Assembly (NCBI GenBank): GCA_039105265.1 | Contig: JAPFFF010000029.1 | Coordinates: 1,302,001 to 1,366,000 of the forward strand | Direction of reading: 5' to 3' | DNA from: Tritrichomonas musculus | Taxonomy: Eukaryota > Parabasalia > Tritrichomonadida > Tritrichomonadidae | Length of the DNA stretch: 64,000 bases | Shown: in pieces, positions 60,266-64,000 of the stretch | How positions within the stretch are numbered: the first letter of the stretch is position 1 | Layout of the letters: every line of letters starts with the position of its first letter | The notes under the pieces: model-generated | Seen by the model: only the letters and a program-made list of their open reading frames with translations | Database searches by the model: none | What the model was told of the DNA's origin: nothing | Translations under genes and position numbers: made by a program

Positions 60266-62890
60266 TCAAGCATTTTTTAATATCATAATTCCAGAATCAT
60301 CATATTCAACTTTTTTATTTTGTCTAATATCTTTCCTAACAATTTCCATTTTTTTAGGAAAGAGACCCAATCCTAGATATCCTTCAATTACATTACCTAC
60401 AAACTTCATCTTAACATTGCCACCATAAGGAAAATCATATTTATTTTTAACAATAATTTTTATTTCATCATTAGCAAATGGATCTAAATTCTTGCCAGAT
60501 CGCAATGTAAATTGCCTTGCACTCTTTTTTCCAAGACCAGCATAATGCCAAAATTTTTCAATTGGCTTATTATGATGCTGTTTAACCAAATTATCAGATT
60601 CTTTCTGAAAAGTTGGATAATATACTTCACAATAAAAATCGTTTTCTTCTTTGTTACAATTTGAATCAATTTTTGTTTTTATTGATTTGCGTGAAGAGTT
60701 AACATTAATTAGAATATCATCATTGTGATGATTATAAAAAAACAAAACAAGTTCATATTTTGAAAATGTGTCATTTGAGTAACTGTAAGATATTTTCTCG
60801 TCAACACTCAATTTTGAATAAAGGTAATCAAATATTTTATCTGGAATAATTGAGCCTCGATCTGCTGCCAATTGCAAATATTTAATATCAAAGTTCAAAT
60901 TTGGATTCATTTTATCATTTTCATCAATATTTTTTGTAATTTCTTCTTTAATAATTTTCTTGACTTTTATATCAATTTGCTCAATCATTTCTGATATCTC
61001 ATTGAATGTTTTACGGCTTTTTGGATCATAATTAATACAGGTATTAATTATTTGTGTTAATTTTTTATCATTATTAATTTCGTACATTCTTTTTTTCAAT
61101 AATAATTTACGTTTTCCTTTTGCTGTCAGATTTGATAAAAGTTTGCCTGGTTTTTCATTTGAAATCAATTCATGAATAAAAACGCCAAATGCAAATATTA
61201 TTTTCTCTTCTGATGTTGATTTTTGAGGACATTCTTCAATGGTTTCAGGTGCACAGTACCAAAGGTCATAATTTGTTTCATTATTAAAATAAAAGAAATT
61301 TTCAGTATTCGTTTCTTTTTTCTTCATTTTTGAGGGAAGTAAATGAGCATCCAAATTTATATCAATTAAAACATCTTGACTATTAAAAGAGTCAATAACA
61401 TATTCATCAAACAATACTTTTAAAGCTTTTGATATATCTTTAATCCATTTAATTTTTCTTTCATATTCAATATTGAAATTTTTCATTTCACCAAACAATA
61501 AATTAAAGACGTTTAAAAAAGGATAAAAATTGATTTGAACAGGTTTTTCATCAACATGAACAAATAAAGGATTATCATTAAAACTTGCGAAATAATTAGA
61601 ACAAAATTCCAGACTTTTTGGAGGAATAAATCTAATTGATCCATTTATTATTTTGATAAGAAAAGAAGAATTATTATTCATTTTATCAATCACAAAGAGA
61701 TTCGTAATTCCTTGAGAAAAATTTTCACTTCTTGAATAATTTAGATAATGTTCCATCAACTTATATTTATTTTCTTGTGTTTTACGACTATCATATTGTA
61801 TTTTTAAATTATCGAGATAATTTTTCATATCTTCAAGAAGTGATTCACAATTTCGAACAACATTTTCTTTAAATGAAGTGTCTGATGCTAATCGAATGAA
61901 ATCAGGAAAATCAGAAATTTTCACTCCTTTATTTATACACTCATTGCTTGCTTCAGAAGGAATTTCTTTATTGAGCTCTTCTTCTATTATCTTAAAAAGT
62001 TTATCTACATCGATTTCTTGTGTATTGAATTTACTTTGAATCCATTTCAAATAATCATCGTAATTGACACCATCAAGACAAAATTCTTTTTTTATTAGTT
62101 CTTTAATAATGTCAATAACACTAGGTCTATTTTTTGGTTCCATGTTTAAACATTTTTCAATCAAAGGTTTCAATGAACATTCAGGAATAAGTTTCAAATA
62201 AAATTGGTTATCTTTTAATAATTTATTTGTATCTTTAACTGGCTGATTTAGGTAATATTCATTTGGCGGCATTTTATTTAAAAGAGAAATAATTAAAACA
62301 GCAGATGAATAGGCTGTTTTTTGGTTGATATTGCTTGTTTCTAAAGTTTTTTCGTAACTCAATTCAATGTCTTCCCGAGGAATGTAATATAAAGGACTCG
62401 TTGTAGACGTACTTAACTTTTTATCCCATAAGGAATAAAAAACTCTTGCTTCCATGTTTGAATCAATAAAAAAGAATCGATTCATCAATCGTATTATTTC
62501 TATATTATTTTTTATGAGTATTTGAATTGCACAAAGAACTGAAAAAATCCATCGCATAAGAATGAGCTTTTCTTTGCTATTATATTTTTTATAAAAACTT
62601 GATTTATCACCGCGATTTTCAAAAAGAAAAGAATAAATATCATTTCCAGGACAAAAATCAAAATAATCATTTTTAGGATATTCGCTTGAATTGTGATACT
62701 CAAGAAAAAATTGTTTTTGACATTGATTCATGCCCTGTACTAATTTAATAAATTTTTCGTATTGAGAATTATCTTCTGCAGGATTTAATTCTGGATAATA
62801 TAATAGATTATTATTGTTTCCATCAAAATAAACTTTAAAAGAACAAGTAAAATCATTAAAATTGATAGTTTTAATCTCCAATCGGGTCAT
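60266..62890 (-). CDS. Tandem pseudokinase protein, 874 aa
   Basis: ATG at 62890, intact frame. Two degenerate protein-kinase domains are visible by their C-lobes. In the first, AYSSAVLIISLLNKMPPNEYY then LKPLIEKCLNMEPKNRPSVIDIIKEL is a normal kinase end, but the catalytic-loop region (NIEIIRLMNRFFFID) has no HRD or lysine. In the second, the loop reads VIDSFNSQDVLIDINLDAHLL, followed by an intact WYCAPETIEE, FAFGVFIHELISNEKPG and LTQIINTCINYDPKSRKTFNEISEMIEQ. No DFG and no glycine loop are seen, so neither domain should transfer phosphate. About 210 more residues follow with no known fold. A scaffold or allosteric role is likely. No TM helix. Confidence 0.75.
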   Translation of the reverse strand: MTRLEIKTINFNDFTCSFKVYFDGNNNNLLYYPELNPAEDNSQYEKFIKLVQGMNQCQKQFFLEYHNSSEYPKNDYFDFCPGNDIYSFLFENRGDKSSFYKKYNSKEKLILMRWIFSVLCAIQILIKNNIEIIRLMNRFFFIDSNMEARVFYSLWDKKLSTSTTSPLYYIPREDIELSYEKTLETSNINQKTAYSSAVLIISLLNKMPPNEYYLNQPVKDTNKLLKDNQFYLKLIPECSLKPLIEKCLNMEPKNRPSVIDIIKELIKKEFCLDGVNYDDYLKWIQSKFNTQEIDVDKLFKIIEEELNKEIPSEASNECINKGVKISDFPDFIRLASDTSFKENVVRNCESLLEDMKNYLDNLKIQYDSRKTQENKYKLMEHYLNYSRSENFSQGITNLFVIDKMNNNSSFLIKIINGSIRFIPPKSLEFCSNYFASFNDNPLFVHVDEKPVQINFYPFLNVFNLLFGEMKNFNIEYERKIKWIKDISKALKVLFDEYVIDSFNSQDVLIDINLDAHLLPSKMKKKETNTENFFYFNNETNYDLWYCAPETIEECPQKSTSEEKIIFAFGVFIHELISNEKPGKLLSNLTAKGKRKLLLKKRMYEINNDKKLTQIINTCINYDPKSRKTFNEISEMIEQIDIKVKKIIKEEITKNIDENDKMNPNLNFDIKYLQLAADRGSIIPDKIFDYLYSKLSVDEKISYSYSNDTFSKYELVLFFYNHHNDDILINVNSSRKSIKTKIDSNCNKEENDFYCEVYYPTFQKESDNLVKQHHNKPIEKFWHYAGLGKKSARQFTLRSGKNLDPFANDEIKIIVKNKYDFPYGGNVKMKFVGNVIEGYLGLGLFPKKMEIVRKDIRQNKKVEYDDSGIMILKNA

Positions 62891-64000
62891 TTTAAAAAAC
62901 TGTTTATTTCAAACCATATCAAAACAAAAATTTATTGTCCAAATATTTATTTATATCATTATTCAACTCAACCAAATACTATTCTCCTTTTTATTAAAAT
63001 ATATCTTCATTTTAATTATTAAATAAAAAAAATTTTCATAAATTACAACTTTCATATTTATTTTAAAATATACTAAAATATAATATGTTATCAACGATTT
63101 TTTATTTTTTTTTTTTTTTTTTTATAAAAATAAATTAATAACTTTTTCAATTTATGCCGAAAAAGGAAAACATTGAAAAAATAGAGTTTTAATTTACATT
63201 TATCTTTATTAAAAAATTAGAAATTATATTATATTTTTACAAATAGATTATATTTACTCATGTTTAAAATGAGAATGTTAGTAATATAAAAAGTTTTTGT
63301 TTATTTATAAAATTAAATAAATACAGATTGTAAAGAAATAAGTTAGAAAATAACGTTTTTGTTTAGTTTTTTTTTTTTTTTTTATGGTTCTCCTTTCAAA
63401 TTCAAAAGATTAAATTCAATGAGATTTCACAAATAAAATATACATAAATATCGTTTTTAAAAATGAATTAAAATATGAAATTTATATAGATATATATTTC
63501 AAATGATTGAATAAAAACATTTTTATGAAATCTTATCGATTTTGTTTTTTTCAGATAGAAATCATAGAATTAAAAAATCAGTAAAATTTTGAATGAAAAA
63601 AGGTAGGTCGGCGAATTGAATACTTTAAAAATTTTGGTATATTTTGTATATATTTAACATGTCATTTTATTCTTTGAGAATGTCAAAAAAAATTGCGGTT
63701 ACTAAACGTACTGGATTTGTACCTTAAAGAAAATGAATATAATAAAATCAGAATAAAAAAAAATTGAACGTTATCCATTTAATAATTTATATATAGATAC
63801 TTTTATATTATTATGAATATTACAATATAGAAGTTTCACCCAAAAATTTGCTGCCAATTTTGAGAAAAATTGCTTAAAATAGGGTCAGTCTTCAAAATTT
63901 CAAATGACATGTTAAATAAAAAACGATTATTTTCATCCATTTCATATAACATGTCATAATGTTTATTTAAATTGTAAAATAAGTGTCAAAAACAAACCTA
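62891..64000. other. AT-rich region at window end
   Basis: About 1.1 kb upstream of the pseudokinase gene. It contains T-runs and the MITE copy (63384-63600). No gene seen. Confidence 0.45.
63384..63600. mobile_element. Partial second copy of the mariner-like MITE
   Basis: TGGTTCTCCTTTCAAATTCA begins a stretch of about 210 bp that is the reverse complement of roughly 3885-4082, with a few differences. Homology stops near 63600, so the other half of the element is missing or diverged. Confidence 0.7.

Overview
The window looks like a piece of a parabasalid (trichomonad) nuclear genome, most likely Tritrichomonas or a close relative. Evidence: very AT-rich DNA; almost all recognisable genes are intronless ATG-to-stop frames; families expanded in trichomonads are present (BspA-like leucine-rich repeat proteins, DUF3447-type ankyrin proteins, BTB-like/discoidin proteins, CK1 kinases, small R2R3 Myb proteins); two genes have a trichomonad-type initiator (TCAYTW) just before the ATG; and many stop codons read TAAA. 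The species is inferred.

Layout. 1-1005: 3' end of a type I surface protein. 2568-3617 (-): a CK1/TTBK-type kinase ending in a CAAX-like tail, with a 350-bp mariner-like MITE just upstream. 5238-6569: a KATNIP-like (DUF4457) protein. 6980-11023: a SAC9-like phosphoinositide phosphatase. 11264-12655 (-): a discoidin-domain protein. 13524-18488: two large coiled-coil proteins. 18562-18885 (-): two tRNAs, one apparently intron-containing. 19136-20572 (-): a UBL-UBA ubiquitin shuttle. 22922-27360: a DUF3447/ankyrin gene followed by nine separate ankyrin-repeat units scattered in non-coding minisatellite-like spacers. 28050-28343: a small Pro/Tyr-rich protein. 28762-32510: a transposon-rich stretch (504-bp element, MULE transposase relic, 78-bp palindrome, 765-bp TIR element). 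32893-33855 (-): R2R3 Myb. 36134-36517 (-): two-TM protein with a MAN1/Src1-like cysteine motif. 37127-39128 (-): broken M3 metallopeptidase. 40465-42258: second ankyrin protein. 42461-42540 (-): tRNA-Leu(CAG). 43261-45229: V-ATPase subunit G and a divergent coiled-coil gene. 45444-45515 (-): tRNA-Ala(AGC). 45710-54256: BspA-like, Sec24-like, discoidin and BspA-like genes. 54575-56300 (-): broken coiled-coil gene bracketed by duplicated sequence. 56958-57236 (-): small TM protein. 60266-62890 (-): tandem pseudokinase. 63384-63600: second copy of the mariner-like MITE.

The genes do not form operons. Housekeeping functions (COPII coat, V-ATPase, phosphoinositide turnover, ubiquitin shuttling, basal-body or cytoskeletal proteins) alternate with members of large lineage-specific families and with transposon debris. 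The most unusual structure is the dispersed ankyrin-unit array at 24097-27359. Second is a 10-base motif, TCAAAAAGTT and its reverse complement, found at least 14 times outside intact genes, four of them in one 0.5-kb divergent promoter. Starts were reset to real ATG codons where a longer frame began at a non-ATG codon.
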